DNA of 64,000 bases from Streptomyces mirabilis (GCF_039503195.1 NZ_JBCJKP010000001.1:2170001-2234000), one strand, 5' to 3'; positions 45,101 to 55,743 are shown, numbered from the stretch's first letter. Program-made: numbers and translations. Notes: a model not told the origin generated them from the sequence alone.

Positions 45101-46213
45101 TCAGCGACCGGCAGCCGGTCCCTCCCAGTAACTGCCCTGCACCATGGCTCGCAGGCTGCCGTGGTGCAGGATCAGTGTGTCCGGGTCCGGCGGTACGGCG
45201 ACCTCGCCGAAGTGCACCTGACGGTAGGCGACGCGCAGCATGACGATCGCGTGCCGCAGTGCCGCGTACAGTGTGTGGAAGTCCATGTCCCGGGGTGTGT
45301 GGCCGGTGAGTTCGGCATAGCACCGCTCGACGCGGTCACGGCGCAAAAAGTCGGGCAGTCCGCGCTGGCCGAAGCTCGCCGTCAGGTCCTGGAAGAAGCG
45401 GTGCAGGTAGACGGTCCAGCCGAGGTCGACCTCGCGTGGGGCGAGGGCCGCCATCTCCCAGTCGAGGACGGCCGCGGGGGCGAACCCGTCGTAGACGACG
45501 TTCCCGATGCGCGCGTCGCCCCAGCTGAGCACCGCCTCGCCCTCGTCACTCGGCCACAGCTCGTCGAGCCGGTCGAACGCGCTCTCTATCAGCGGTGAGC
45601 GGGACAGCCCGTCAATCACCCACGTGTAGTAGGCGCGCTGGGCCTCGACGTGACGACGGAGGGGGCTGCCTTCACCCGGGAGGCTCAGGAAGTCGGCTTC
45701 CGGCAGCGGGACTTGGTCGTGCAGCCGGGCGAGGAGACCCACCGAGGCCGCCTCCAGCCGTTCGCGTTCCTGGTCGCTCGCCGCGTGCAGCCAGTTCCCC
45801 TCGTACGTGTAGGGCATGACGTCCGGTGGCACGCGGCCCTCGACCCGTTCCATGACGAAGAACGGCGCGCCGAGCGGGGCGGGGTCCTCCTCCAGCCACA
45901 GCACCCGCGGCACCGGGAGGTCGGTGCGCTCGGCGACCAGTCTCATCGTGCGGTACTGGCGGGGCATGTCGTAGACGGGGAAGACGGTGTACGCCGCCGG
46001 GTCCGCCGCCAGCCTCAACGCGCAGGCGGTCAGCGGCGGTTCAGGGTGCTCGATGTCGAAGAGCAGGGTCTCGCTGGACATGCCGTTGGACTCGGGGACG
46101 GTGACGTTGGCCGCCTTGGCGCCCGGGAGGCGGGCGGTGAGCCAGGCGGTCAGCCGGCGGCCCAGTTCCTCCGGGTCGCGGGTGGTCGTGCGCGGGCGCG
46201 GTGCCGTGGCCAT
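45101..46213 (-). CDS. Aminoglycoside phosphotransferase-family protein (ACAD10/11-like kinase)
   Basis: A 370-aa APH/choline kinase-fold protein. SSETLLFDIE and ALRLAAD lie in the N-lobe, the catalytic loop is LSWGDARIGNVVYDG and the metal-binding segment is VLDWEMAALAPREVDLGW. Such proteins next to acyl-CoA dehydrogenases resemble the kinase part of ACAD10/11, which phosphorylates 4-hydroxyacyl-CoAs, but the substrate here is a guess. It starts 11 bp after the upstream gene and is probably in its operon. Confidence 0.85.
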   Translation of the reverse strand: MATAPRPRTTTRDPEELGRRLTAWLTARLPGAKAANVTVPESNGMSSETLLFDIEHPEPPLTACALRLAADPAAYTVFPVYDMPRQYRTMRLVAERTDLPVPRVLWLEEDPAPLGAPFFVMERVEGRVPPDVMPYTYEGNWLHAASDQERERLEAASVGLLARLHDQVPLPEADFLSLPGEGSPLRRHVEAQRAYYTWVIDGLSRSPLIESAFDRLDELWPSDEGEAVLSWGDARIGNVVYDGFAPAAVLDWEMAALAPREVDLGWTVYLHRFFQDLTASFGQRGLPDFLRRDRVERCYAELTGHTPRDMDFHTLYAALRHAIVMLRVAYRQVHFGEVAVPPDPDTLILHHGSLRAMVQGSYWEGPAAGR

Positions 46214-46224
46214 CTCGTTCCCCC

Positions 46225-47352
46225 TCAGGGCGCGACCGAGTCGAAGCCGGTGAACCCGCTCGGATCGTGGCGGCCGAACGAGCCGTGTTCGAAGATCCCG
46301 TGGCCGACCCGCCCGTCCAGCGTGCAGCGGGCCGCGTGGTCGATCACCCCGTACGCGGCGCGGTGGTGCACGGACGGGTCGGAGAGGTCGTAGGCGCGGC
46401 GGTCGGTCCAGTCGCGCCCGACCCAGGTGCCGTGCTGCCAGTCGTCGGCGGGCGGATAGCCGGCGCCGACGGCGAGCGGGGAGGAGGTGAGCACCTCCAC
46501 GTCCAGCTCCATGGGCTTGCGGTCGCCCGGGCGGGTCAGGTGGATGACGGCGGACGTGGGGTGGCGGCTGCCGGGGCGGTAGGTGATGTCGGTCTGGGGC
46601 CAGCCGAGTTGCAGGTCGCGCTCCGCGTTGCGTACGAGTGTCGCGTCGTTCAGCGTCCGGTAGCCGTCGGCGTCCTCCTGGACGACGACCATCAGGAACC
46701 GGTCCTCGAACCGGACGGGGCACCACAGCCAGTGGAAGCCCTCCGTCGGGTTCTCCTGCGCGAGCCGGCCGCCCTCCTCTCCGGGGATCGGGCGCACGCC
46801 CCAGCTGCGGTCGCGGGTGCCGGTCCAGCGGCCGCGCTCCAGACGTATCTCCTCGCCGCCGATCCGGATCCAGCCCTCGCAGTGCCCCGCCTGCACGAAG
46901 CGTTTGCCCTCCAGCGTGAGCCGGCCGCCGCGCCGCTGGAGGTGGTGCGGCTCCCACAGGGCCGGGAAGTCCGCCGTCCAGGTGATTTCGTACGACAGTC
47001 CCTCAGGGTCGGCGGGATCGGCCGCGCAGCTCAGTACGAACGTTCTCAGGGGGCGCTCGACGAGGATGCGCAGCGGGCCGACGGCGAGGCGCATCCGGTC
47101 GTCCCCGAGCGCGTCCGAGGCGCGCACGGCGTGCAGGCGGTCGCCGAGTCGCAGGGTGGCGTAGGCGTCGACGACCCCGACGTTCGGATAGACGCCGAGA
47201 CCCAGGATCAGCAGCGCCCGGCCCTGGTGGTCGAAAACGTGGAAGATGCAGCGGTCGTACGCGTTCCGGTCCCCGGTCGCGAGGTGCTTCATGGACAGGG
47301 GCACCTGGTGCACGGGGTACTCGTCGAGGGCAACGGGGCGGTCGTCGGGCAC
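46225..47352 (-). CDS. Lipocalin-like hydroxyneurosporene synthase/tocopherol-cyclase-type protein
   Basis: A 375-aa soluble protein that reads as a two-half beta-barrel of the CrtC/AttH-like kind: repeated Trp/Gly-rich strands such as YEITWTADFPALWEPHHLQR, RDRSWGVRPIPGEEGG and GFHWLWCPVRFEDRFLMVV. I cannot assign a reaction. Start GTG at 47352 is chosen because AGGGAGG lies upstream and the preceding residues are low-complexity. It is followed at 11 bp by the phosphotransferase gene, suggesting a shared pathway on a lipid or terpenoid substrate. Confidence 0.7.
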   Translation of the reverse strand: MPDDRPVALDEYPVHQVPLSMKHLATGDRNAYDRCIFHVFDHQGRALLILGLGVYPNVGVVDAYATLRLGDRLHAVRASDALGDDRMRLAVGPLRILVERPLRTFVLSCAADPADPEGLSYEITWTADFPALWEPHHLQRRGGRLTLEGKRFVQAGHCEGWIRIGGEEIRLERGRWTGTRDRSWGVRPIPGEEGGRLAQENPTEGFHWLWCPVRFEDRFLMVVVQEDADGYRTLNDATLVRNAERDLQLGWPQTDITYRPGSRHPTSAVIHLTRPGDRKPMELDVEVLTSSPLAVGAGYPPADDWQHGTWVGRDWTDRRAYDLSDPSVHHRAAYGVIDHAARCTLDGRVGHGIFEHGSFGRHDPSGFTGFDSVAP

Positions 47353-47551
47353 GGCAAGCCTCCCTGGGGGCACGGCTGTTGACGTCCCCCGGAGGGGTGC
47401 GGCCCCCGGCGGCGCCAGTTGACGGTACGTCAGATGGTGGCCCGCGGCCAGACGCCTGCACGTCGGGGCGCCCCCCGTAAGGGCCGGCCGCGAACCCACG
47501 CTCGATTACGCGGGCGGGTGACCTGCGCACTCGCCCGCGCGTTGCCCCGGT

Positions 47552-47812
47552 ATGACCCCCACCTATGCGGCGACCGAGCGGCCTCGCCGGATCTTCGTCC
47601 CGGCTCCGGCAGAATCGGTTCGGCCGGCGGCCGCCGCGCCACCGCCCCAGGATCCCCCCATCTACCGCGCGCTGATCCGCGCCTGGGCCGAGCGCGGCCG
47701 TACGCTGCCGGGGCGCCACGACCCGGAGTGGGTCCGGCTGGTGGCGCCGCCGGTCCTGTACGGCTACGGGCAGTTCAGTGTGACTCCGGCCCCGCGAGGT
47801 GACGGGCGATGA
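47552..47812 (+). CDS. Small conserved-looking protein of unknown function
   Basis: An 86-aa protein with a Pro/Ala-rich first half and a more ordered second half (IYRALIRAWAERGRTLPGRH, then DPEWVRLVAPPVLYGYG). The pattern recalls short proteins common in Streptomyces, but no function is known. Its 3' end overlaps the convergent acyl-CoA dehydrogenase gene by 38 bp. ATG at 47552 has no strong ribosome site. Confidence 0.6.
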   Translation: MTPTYAATERPRRIFVPAPAESVRPAAAAPPPQDPPIYRALIRAWAERGRTLPGRHDPEWVRLVAPPVLYGYGQFSVTPAPRGDGR

Positions 47813-48968
47813 CCATCCGCTGGATCTGATTGGTGCCCTCGACGATCTGGAGGACCTTGGCCTCGCGCAGATAGCGCTCGACCGGGAAGTCCGCGGTGTA
47901 GCCGTACCCGCCGAGCACCTGGACGGCGTCCGTGGTGACCTTCATCGCCGTGTCCGTGCACAGCAGCTTCGCCATGGCGGCCTGTTTGGCGAAGGGCCGC
48001 CCCGCGTCGCGCAGCCGTGCCGCGGCCAGGTAGAGCGCCCGGCCCGCCTCGATCTGCGTCGCCATGTCCGCGAGCATGAAGCGCAGGCCCTGGAAGTCGG
48101 AGATCGGCCGGCCGAACTGTTCGCGCCCGGTCGCGTACGCGACGGCCTCGTCCAGGGCCGCCTGGGCGACGCCGATGGCGCAGGCCGCGATGCCGAGCCG
48201 GCCGGAGTCGAGCGCGGCGAGGGCGATCGCGAAGCCCTGCCCCTCGTCGCCGATGCGCCGGCCGTCGGACACCCGTACACCGTCGAAGTGGATCTGCGCG
48301 GTGGGCGAGCCCTTCATGCCCATCTTCCTCTCGGGCGGGGCGGCGCTCAGTCCCTCGGCGTGGCCGGGCACCAGGAACGCGGTGATGCCGCGCGGGCCCG
48401 CGCCGCCGCTGCGGGCGAGCACGGTGTAGAAGTCGGCGACGCCGCCGTGGGTGATCCAGGCCTTGGTGCCCGTGATCGCCCACTCTCCCCCGCTCCCGGC
48501 TTCTCCCCCGCCCGCCCGGACGGCCTTCGTCCGCAGGGAGGCGGCGTCCGAGCCGGAGGACGGCTCAGAGAGGCAGTAGGCGCCCAGGAGGCCGCCGCCG
48601 AGCATCGCAGGCAGGTACTCGGCGCGCTGTTCCTTGGTGCCGTAGTTCGCCAGGGCATGGCAGGAGAGGGTGTGCACGCTGACGCCGAGGCCGACGGTGA
48701 GACGGGCCATGGCGAGCTCTTCGAGGACCTGGAGGTAGACCTCGTACGGCTGGTCGCCGCCGCCGTACTCGGAGTCGTACGGCAGTCCGAGCAGGCCGGA
48801 ATCGGAGAGCAGGCCGAAGATCTCGCGCGGGAAGCGTCCGGCGTCCTCCTCCTCGGCCGCCTTCGGGGCTATCTCGCGCTGCGCGATGTCACGGACGAGC
48901 GAGATCAGATCCCGGGCCTCGTCCGTGGGCAGTTGACGGTCCACCGGCTGCGGGGCGCGGTCGGGCAT
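47775..48968 (-). CDS. Acyl-CoA dehydrogenase
   Basis: A 397-aa FAD-dependent acyl-CoA dehydrogenase for beta-oxidation or amino-acid catabolism. FAD contacts include CLSEPSSGSDAASL (about 132-145) and TKAWITHGG; the catalytic base is the Glu of QIVEGTNQIQR near the C-terminus. Length is typical. It is divergent from the chitinase, across a 351-bp region. No electron-transfer partner genes are adjacent. Confidence 0.95.
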   Translation of the reverse strand: MPDRAPQPVDRQLPTDEARDLISLVRDIAQREIAPKAAEEEDAGRFPREIFGLLSDSGLLGLPYDSEYGGGDQPYEVYLQVLEELAMARLTVGLGVSVHTLSCHALANYGTKEQRAEYLPAMLGGGLLGAYCLSEPSSGSDAASLRTKAVRAGGGEAGSGGEWAITGTKAWITHGGVADFYTVLARSGGAGPRGITAFLVPGHAEGLSAAPPERKMGMKGSPTAQIHFDGVRVSDGRRIGDEGQGFAIALAALDSGRLGIAACAIGVAQAALDEAVAYATGREQFGRPISDFQGLRFMLADMATQIEAGRALYLAAARLRDAGRPFAKQAAMAKLLCTDTAMKVTTDAVQVLGGYGYTADFPVERYLREAKVLQIVEGTNQIQRMVIARHLAGPESH

Positions 48969-49187
48969 GGCGACGCTCTCCTCCCTGTCGGGCGCATCGG
49001 CGCACGCGCGCCAGGGGTGGGGCGGCGGCGCCGGGTCTCACGGCCCAGCCAATGCTGTCGTTCCTGGGTGGAGAACGGCCTGATCAGCGGCTGTGGCGCT
49101 GTGAGTATGCCCGTTCGGGGGCATCGAGTCACCAGTTGACGACCGCTGACCAAAAGTAAGGGGAACCGATCCGACCGCTCCGCCCAA

Positions 49188-49229
49188 TTGGTCCGAACCA
49201 TTGACGCACTGGTCTAGTCCTCCTACTGT
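49188..49229 (+). promoter_or_regulatory. Chitinase promoter with two DasR-type (dre) sites
   Basis: TTGACG (49201-49206) -N17- TACTGT (49224-49229) forms a good vegetative promoter. ACTGGTCTAGTCCT (49208-49221) fills the spacer and TTGGTCCGAACCA (49188-49200) abuts the -35; both fit the dre consensus ACTGGTCTAGACCAGT in part and match the direct repeats known before Streptomyces chitinase genes. DasR would block the promoter until N-acetylglucosamine metabolites accumulate. Confidence 0.88.
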
Positions 49230-49319
49230 TTCGTCAACGCCTCACCGCGTTCATGCCAAACAGCACGCGCAGGTCCCAGCATGCCTCCCCCACACTCCCC
49301 TCCCCCACGAGGAGAACCG

Positions 49320-50555
<1,236 letters not shown>

Positions 50556-50574
50556 CCGGTGTCGTACCTGAGTC

Positions 50575-50602
50575 GGGGCGGGGGTTCGGTCGCCCCCGCC
50601 CC
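50575..50602. terminator. Bidirectional terminator between chitinase and tetR genes
   Basis: GGGGCGGGGG (50575-50584) pairs perfectly with CCCCCGCCCC (50593-50602) around TTCGGTCG. It lies between the convergent stops at 50555 and 50607. Confidence 0.85.
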
Positions 50603-50606
50603 TCGC

Positions 50607-51266
50607 TCAGGCCTCCCGGCGGGCCGGCTGCGGGGCCCGGTAGGTGGGGTCGAGTTCCTCGACCGCGCGCATCGCGCCGCCCAGCATCTTCACCAGCAGC
50701 TCGCGGACCGTGTCGCGCGACAGGGCCGGGTTGCCGATCCAGTCGAGGGTCGCGCCCTCGACGCTGTAGAGCCAGCCGAGCAGCGCCATACGGGGCAGCG
50801 GCGCTATCTTGCGTCTGCCGTATGCCCCTTCGGCGATGGTCTCGACGATGACCTCGCGCACGCCCTCGCGGATGGTCTGCACGTCGGTGTCGAAGCCGAC
50901 TCCGCCGGTGATGATCGTGCGGTACGCGGCCTGGTTGTGCTCGGCGTAGCGCAGATAGCCGTCGATGGTGCGGTGCACCCGCTCGACCGGGGGCAGTTCG
51001 AGGCCGCTCGCCGCCCGGGAGATCAGGTCCGCGACCGAGTCCTCGACGATCGCGAGGTAATAGCCGCGCTTGGACTTGAAGTAGTAGTAGATCAGCCCTT
51101 TGGCGACATGCGCCTGGCGTGCGATGTCATCCATCGAGAGCGCGTCGTAGGACGTGTCGGCGAACAACTTCCGCCCGATGGCGATGAGTTCGGCGCGGCG
51201 CGCGAGTGAGCGATCGGTGCCGCGCGCCCGGGGGCGGTCGACGGCGCGCTGTTGACTATGATTCAA
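50607..51266 (-). CDS. TetR-family transcriptional regulator
   Basis: A 219-aa regulator. The N-terminal helix-turn-helix reads RRAELIAIGRKLFADTSYDA, then MDDIARQAHVAKGLIYYYFKSKRGYYLAI (about 28-75); the rest is the helical ligand domain. The start is uncertain: TTG at 51266 gives LNHSQQRAVD and has GGAG-like sequence upstream, while the frame is open further. Its target is unknown; no divergent gene is close except a small membrane protein 171 bp away in the same direction. Confidence 0.88.
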   Translation of the reverse strand: MNHSQQRAVDRPRARGTDRSLARRAELIAIGRKLFADTSYDALSMDDIARQAHVAKGLIYYYFKSKRGYYLAIVEDSVADLISRAASGLELPPVERVHRTIDGYLRYAEHNQAAYRTIITGGVGFDTDVQTIREGVREVIVETIAEGAYGRRKIAPLPRMALLGWLYSVEGATLDWIGNPALSRDTVRELLVKMLGGAMRAVEELDPTYRAPQPARREA

Positions 51267-51437
51267 TTCCAGCCCTAGTCTCCGACTGCCAGCGGGACGT
51301 TGGCAGTATGGCAGACCGGTACCACCCACTCGTTCGACTCTGATCGACCGGGCGCGGTCTTGGGGGAAACCGTCGTGTGGGCTCAGCGCGCCCCTGACGT
51401 CCGTGGGTTCAGTTCACAGCGGGGCCGCCGGTCCGGT

Positions 51438-51584
51438 TCACAGCAGGCCGAGCTGGGTGACGAGCATCGCGAGGACCACGACGAAGGTCCAGCCCGCGAC
51501 GTGTTCGAGGATCTTGGGGCCGTCGTCCTTGGGACCGCCGGTGCGGGCGCGGAGTCGGGTGGCGGTGGCGGAGCTCGCGGTCAT
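51438..51584 (-). CDS. Small single-pass membrane protein
   Basis: A 48-aa protein: Thr/Ala-rich N-terminus, a basic-polar middle (RLRARTGGPKDDGPKILEHV) and a C-terminal membrane segment (WTFVVVLAMLVTQLGLL, 32-48). It resembles tail-anchored short proteins seen widely in Streptomyces, function unknown. ATG at 51584. The hydrophobic end makes coding likely despite the short length. Confidence 0.7.
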   Translation of the reverse strand: MTASSATATRLRARTGGPKDDGPKILEHVAGWTFVVVLAMLVTQLGLL

Positions 51585-51831
51585 GGTTTCTCGCTGACGT
51601 AGTGGTGCGGTGACATCCCCCGCCCTCACGCCGGCTCCCCACCGACCCGACCACCTTGCCACCGGAACGGGTTTCAGCGGTAGAGACCTGGGTCACCCCG
51701 GACACCTCGAACCCCTCGACGGGACACGCCGGACACTTCGACCACCTTCGAATACCTCGCCTTTCGGCAACGATGCGTCAGGGGTGTGGGTCTCCTCACA
51801 GGACAGTGGTCAGCCAACCGAAAGGTCCTCG

Positions 51832-53331
51832 ATGAGCACGTTCCGGACGCCTCGCCGCAGAGCCCGCCTCGCTCTGGCGGCGGCGATCACGGTGGCAGCC
51901 GCCTTGACGGGGCCGGTCTCGCACGCCGCCGGCTCCCCGTCCGCCCCCACGTCCCCGTCCGCCGCGCCCTCCCCGGGTGCGCCGGGCCTCGGCGACCCGA
52001 TCTTCCCGCTCGACGGCAACGGCGGCTACAAGGTGAACCGCTACCTCCTCGACTTCGACTGGCAGGCACCCAGGACGCCCTTCGAGGCCGCCACGACGGT
52101 CAAGGCGACCGCCACCCAGGCCCTGTCCCGCTTCGACCTGGACTTCGCGGGCAACACCCTGCACACGGTGACTGTGGACGGGACGACCGCCACGGCCGTG
52201 CGCGACGGCGACGAGCTGGTGATCACCCCGGCGAAGCCGCTCGCCAAGGGCAAGCCCTTCACGGTCAAGGTCACCTACACCGCCGACCCGACCCAGACAC
52301 GGCACCGCGACGACGCCATCGAGGACTACGGCTGGATCCCCACTCCGGACGGCACGGTGCTGTACCCGCAGCCCAACGGTGCCAAGATGATCTTCCCGTC
52401 GAACGACCACCCGAGTCAGCGCGCCCCGATCACCTTCCGCATCACCACTCCGCCGGGCCTCACGGCCGTCGCGGGCGGCGAACTCACCGGCCGCGCCGAG
52501 CAGGCGGACGGGCGCGTGACGTGGACGTACGACTCCGAACAACCCCTCGCCACCCAGCTCGCCCAGCTGGCGATCGGCAGGTTCACCTTCGTCGACAGCA
52601 CCGGTCCGCACGGGCTGCCGATCCGCGATGTGGTCCCGGACGACCTGGTCACCTCGACCGAGCAGTACCGCAAGCTCACGGCCGACCACATCGCGTGGCT
52701 GGAGGAGCGGCTCGGCCCCTTCCCCTTCAACCGCTACGGCCTCCTCGTCGGTGACACCGACCTGGGCGTGGCCCTGGAGACACAGACGCTCTCCCTGATC
52801 CCGAAGGCCGACCTGCTCGGCGACCGGGTCGGCGCCGAGCGCAACCTGGTGCACGAGCTCACCCACCAGTGGACCGGCGACAGCGTCGGCATCAAGAGCT
52901 GGTCCGACCTGTGGCTGAGCGAGGGCCACGCCCGCTTCTACGAGCGGCTGTACTCGCAGGCGCACGGGGGCGACAGCTTCGAGGCCACGATGAAGACGGC
53001 GTACGCGAGCCACGACCAGTGGCGCCACGACTACGGCGCCCCCGCCGAACCGACCGAACCGAACCTCTTCAAGCGGATGCGGTACGACGGCTCGACGCTC
53101 GTCCTGTACGCGTTGCGCGAGAAGGTCGGCCAGGAGACGTTCGGGAGGATCGAGCGGGCCTGGGTCACCGAGTACCGCGGAAAGATCGCCAGTACCCAGG
53201 ACTACGTCGACCTGGCGTCCAAGGTCGCGGGCCAGGACCTCGACGGTTTCCTGCACCCGTGGCTCTACGGCGCCAGGACCCCGCCGATGCCCCATCACCC
53301 CGACTGGGTGGTCGACCCGGTCCAGGGCTGA
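51832..53331 (+). CDS. Secreted M1-family metallopeptidase
   Basis: A 499-aa exported zinc peptidase of the M1 (aminopeptidase N-like) family. The signal peptide (RRARLALAAAITVAAALTG) ends near residue 38, followed by a Ser/Pro-rich linker. The N-terminal beta-domain is followed by the zinc site HELTH at 341-345, with the third ligand Glu 19 residues after the second His (LSEGHARFYE). It lacks the long C-terminal helical domain of classical aminopeptidase N. ATG at 51832 has AAAGG upstream. It is convergent with another secreted peptidase. Confidence 0.9.
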   Translation: MSTFRTPRRRARLALAAAITVAAALTGPVSHAAGSPSAPTSPSAAPSPGAPGLGDPIFPLDGNGGYKVNRYLLDFDWQAPRTPFEAATTVKATATQALSRFDLDFAGNTLHTVTVDGTTATAVRDGDELVITPAKPLAKGKPFTVKVTYTADPTQTRHRDDAIEDYGWIPTPDGTVLYPQPNGAKMIFPSNDHPSQRAPITFRITTPPGLTAVAGGELTGRAEQADGRVTWTYDSEQPLATQLAQLAIGRFTFVDSTGPHGLPIRDVVPDDLVTSTEQYRKLTADHIAWLEERLGPFPFNRYGLLVGDTDLGVALETQTLSLIPKADLLGDRVGAERNLVHELTHQWTGDSVGIKSWSDLWLSEGHARFYERLYSQAHGGDSFEATMKTAYASHDQWRHDYGAPAEPTEPNLFKRMRYDGSTLVLYALREKVGQETFGRIERAWVTEYRGKIASTQDYVDLASKVAGQDLDGFLHPWLYGARTPPMPHHPDWVVDPVQG

Positions 53332-53378
53332 GGACCCCAGGGTTGAGGGGCCCAAGGCCGAGGGCCCAAGGCCGAGGG
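53321..53378. repeat. Degenerate 14-16 bp tandem repeat after the M1 peptidase gene
   Basis: Units related to GGGCCCAAGGCCGAG run from the last codons of the peptidase gene; two copies (53348-53361 and 53362-53375) are identical and earlier ones (CCAGGGCTGAGGA, CCCCAGGGTTGAGG) are diverged. It lies between convergent genes. Confidence 0.75.
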
Positions 53379-53410
53379 AGGGGGCGGCACCACGGGGGTC
53401 GCCCCCTCGC

Positions 53411-54769
53411 TCAACGGACTCCGACCGCCTTGAGCGCCTCGATCTGCCCCGCCGAGGGATTCGCCGGGAAGTACAGGTAGCAGACCCCGCCCGTACCGGA
53501 GACGACGTTCCCGGAGGCGTTGTACCTCTTGGTACGGAGCCAGATGTTCTCCCACTCGCGCCGCTTGTAGACGCGGCGCACGGCGTCGTCGCCCGGCGAG
53601 GCGGGGTCGTTGGCGATCACATCGCCGCCCGCGGTGAATCCGATGACGGTCATGAGGTGGCCCGAGGTCCCGTACCCCGCCCCCGTCAGCTCGGACTTCA
53701 GGAACGACTGGGACGTTATGGCCGGGATGCCGGCGGCGATCAGCGTCTCCAGGTCGGTGAGCGAGCGGAGGCGGGTGACCACCCCCTGGAGGTCCTTGTA
53801 CGTCGCCGCGTACGCCGCGTTGAAGGGCCAGTTGCCGCAGCCGCCGTACTGGTAGTCGTAGGTGAAGCGGGCCGCGTGGCAGACCTGCGGGTCGGCGAAG
53901 GCCGGGTCGACCCAGGCGAGTTGCTCCGCCGTGGGCCTGCGCCCCCAGTACTCGATGATCATCTGCGAGGAGGTGGGGCTGCACCAGGCCTCGCCGCCGT
54001 TGTCGTACTCGGGGTACTGGCCCGCGTGGATCTCCTGGGAGTAGCGCGGGACCGTCAACTCCTTCGCGAGCCCGGGAGTGGAGGCCGGGACGGTGAAGCG
54101 GTCGGGGATGTCGGAGCCCATCGCGCCGAGCCGCCACACGGTGGGCGTGAGCCCGGAGCCGGGGGTGCGGTACAGGGTCAGACGGAGCCGGTACGAGACG
54201 AGGCGCAGGCCCGAGGCCGCGTCGTCGATCGAGAAGGTGTCCGTCGAGATACTGCTCTTGCCGTCCTTCTGGTTGTCCACGGAGGTCCGCTTGATGTCCT
54301 GGTCGCCGGCCGCCCAGCGGCCCATCACGTACCAGGGCGTGGCCTTGCCGTCGGAGTACGTGCCCGTGAGCTCGACCTGGAGCCAGGTGCCCGCCGGGGT
54401 GTGCGCGTTCCAGGAGGCGATGGCCTCGGTGGCGGGGACGGCGAGCCGGTGGACCGGGGAGGTCCAGGTCGCGTACTCCCAGGTCGCGGTCTTTCCGGTG
54501 TGCGGGTCGGTGTAGTCCGCGGTGCCGGCCGGGGTCGCGATCACCAGGCCGGCACGGGCGGCGTCGAGGGCCCGCGTGCCCTTCGCGGTGCCGGTCCGCC
54601 AGTCGGCGTACGAGGTCCAGGCCCGGTTGTCCACGAGGCCCGGACCCGCGTGCCCCCGCGCCGCCCCGGCCGGCGTGGCCGCGGCCGCGGTGCCCGCGGT
54701 ACCGATCGCCGCCGCGGCGACCGCCACGGCCAGCAGGGCTCTGCGGGACGGCTCTGAAGCTCTGGTCAT
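53411..54769 (-). CDS. Secreted C39-like cysteine peptidase
   Basis: A 452-aa exported protein. The N-terminus has a twin-Arg-like SRRALLAVAVAAAAIG signal. An N-terminal beta-rich domain (about 60-220) precedes a C39-like papain-fold domain: catalytic Cys in GGEAWCSPTSSQM (about 275), His in SGHLMTVIGF and Asp in VIANDPAS. It is not fused to an ABC transporter, so it is an extracellular hydrolase of peptides rather than a bacteriocin exporter. ATG at 54769 is chosen as the first Met before the signal. Confidence 0.88.
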   Translation of the reverse strand: MTRASEPSRRALLAVAVAAAAIGTAGTAAAATPAGAARGHAGPGLVDNRAWTSYADWRTGTAKGTRALDAARAGLVIATPAGTADYTDPHTGKTATWEYATWTSPVHRLAVPATEAIASWNAHTPAGTWLQVELTGTYSDGKATPWYVMGRWAAGDQDIKRTSVDNQKDGKSSISTDTFSIDDAASGLRLVSYRLRLTLYRTPGSGLTPTVWRLGAMGSDIPDRFTVPASTPGLAKELTVPRYSQEIHAGQYPEYDNGGEAWCSPTSSQMIIEYWGRRPTAEQLAWVDPAFADPQVCHAARFTYDYQYGGCGNWPFNAAYAATYKDLQGVVTRLRSLTDLETLIAAGIPAITSQSFLKSELTGAGYGTSGHLMTVIGFTAGGDVIANDPASPGDDAVRRVYKRREWENIWLRTKRYNASGNVVSGTGGVCYLYFPANPSAGQIEALKAVGVR

Positions 54770-54975
54770 GGGTGGGGACCCCCCGTTCGTCCGGAAGCGG
54801 CGGCTCCCCACTATGGACGGTGGAAGGCGGCTCCTGCCAGCACTTCGGCCTGTGCCGCGCCCACCAATATTGGTCGGAACCACTGGCATGACCTGCGACG
54901 CCTCGGTTCCGGCGGGCGCGCCGGCCGCCACTAGAGTGGTCCCCGTACAGGGGTGCGTGTGCCCGCCGGGCGGAC

Positions 54976-55629
54976 GTGCCCGCGTCTCACCGCACCTCGG
55001 GAACCGTCATTCGCGACCTCGCCGCGCGCCTGCGCGCCCTGCCGCCCTCCTGCGGACCCGTCCGCCTGATCGGTGTCGACGGGCACGCGGGCTCCGGGAA
55101 GACCACCTTCGCCGGACGGCTGGCCGCGGCACTCGGCGACGCGCCCATGCTGCACCTCGACGACATCGCGACGCACGAGGAGCTGTTCGGCTGGACCCGG
55201 CGGCTGCTGGGCCAGGTGGTCGAGCCGCTGAGCCGGGGCGAGACGGCGCGCTACGTCCCGTACGACTGGAGCGCCCGCGCCTTCGGTCCGGCCCGCGAAC
55301 TGCCGCCCGCGCCCGTGATCCTGCTGGAGGGGGTCGGCGCCGGCCGCCGGGCGCTGCGCCCGTATCTCGCGCGGCTGCTGTGGATGGAACTGGCGCGCGA
55401 CGAGGCCTGGACACGAGGGCGGCGACGGGACGGCGAGGCGCAGAGCGCGTTCTGGGCCGGGTGGGTCGCCGCCGAGCGTCAGCACTTCGTCGAGGATCCC
55501 TCAAAACCCTTCGCCGATCTTCTGGTGCGGCAGTGTTCTGAGGGATACGAGGTGTTTTCGGGACCCACTGAGACCGTTGGACCGGACCAGCCCCTCACTC
55601 ACGGTGACGGATCATCCGCAATGTGCTGA
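54976..55629 (+). CDS. P-loop uridine kinase-like protein
   Basis: A 217-aa cytoplasmic NTPase with Walker A GVDGHAGSGKTTFA near residue 33-46, LHLDDIATHEELFGWT and VILLEGVGAGRRAL as in uridine kinase/phosphoribulokinase-like proteins. The phosphate acceptor is unknown. GTG at 54976 is a tentative start; other GTG codons lie close upstream. It is divergent from the C39-like peptidase. Confidence 0.82.
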   Translation: MPASHRTSGTVIRDLAARLRALPPSCGPVRLIGVDGHAGSGKTTFAGRLAAALGDAPMLHLDDIATHEELFGWTRRLLGQVVEPLSRGETARYVPYDWSARAFGPARELPPAPVILLEGVGAGRRALRPYLARLLWMELARDEAWTRGRRRDGEAQSAFWAGWVAAERQHFVEDPSKPFADLLVRQCSEGYEVFSGPTETVGPDQPLTHGDGSSAMC

Positions 55630-55646
55630 ACTTGTGAAGAGCCTTG

Positions 55647-55708
55647 CGAGGGAAGTTCCCTCGGTGCCTCAACTCGGCTTGACCCGGGGGCCGTACAGGA
55701 CTTACGTT
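55647..55708 (+). promoter_or_regulatory. Palindrome and promoter ahead of a short transcript
   Basis: CGAGGGAAgTTCCCTCG (55647-55663) is a perfect 17-bp palindrome. Sixteen bases on is TTGACC (55679-55684), then 18 bases to TACGTT (55703-55708), a plausible promoter starting near 55715. The terminator at 55744-55780 follows, so a transcript of about 70 bases is predicted. Confidence 0.5.
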
Positions 55709-55743
55709 CTGAATGTGCGGTCTCTCGAAGCCGCCCGCAGTCG

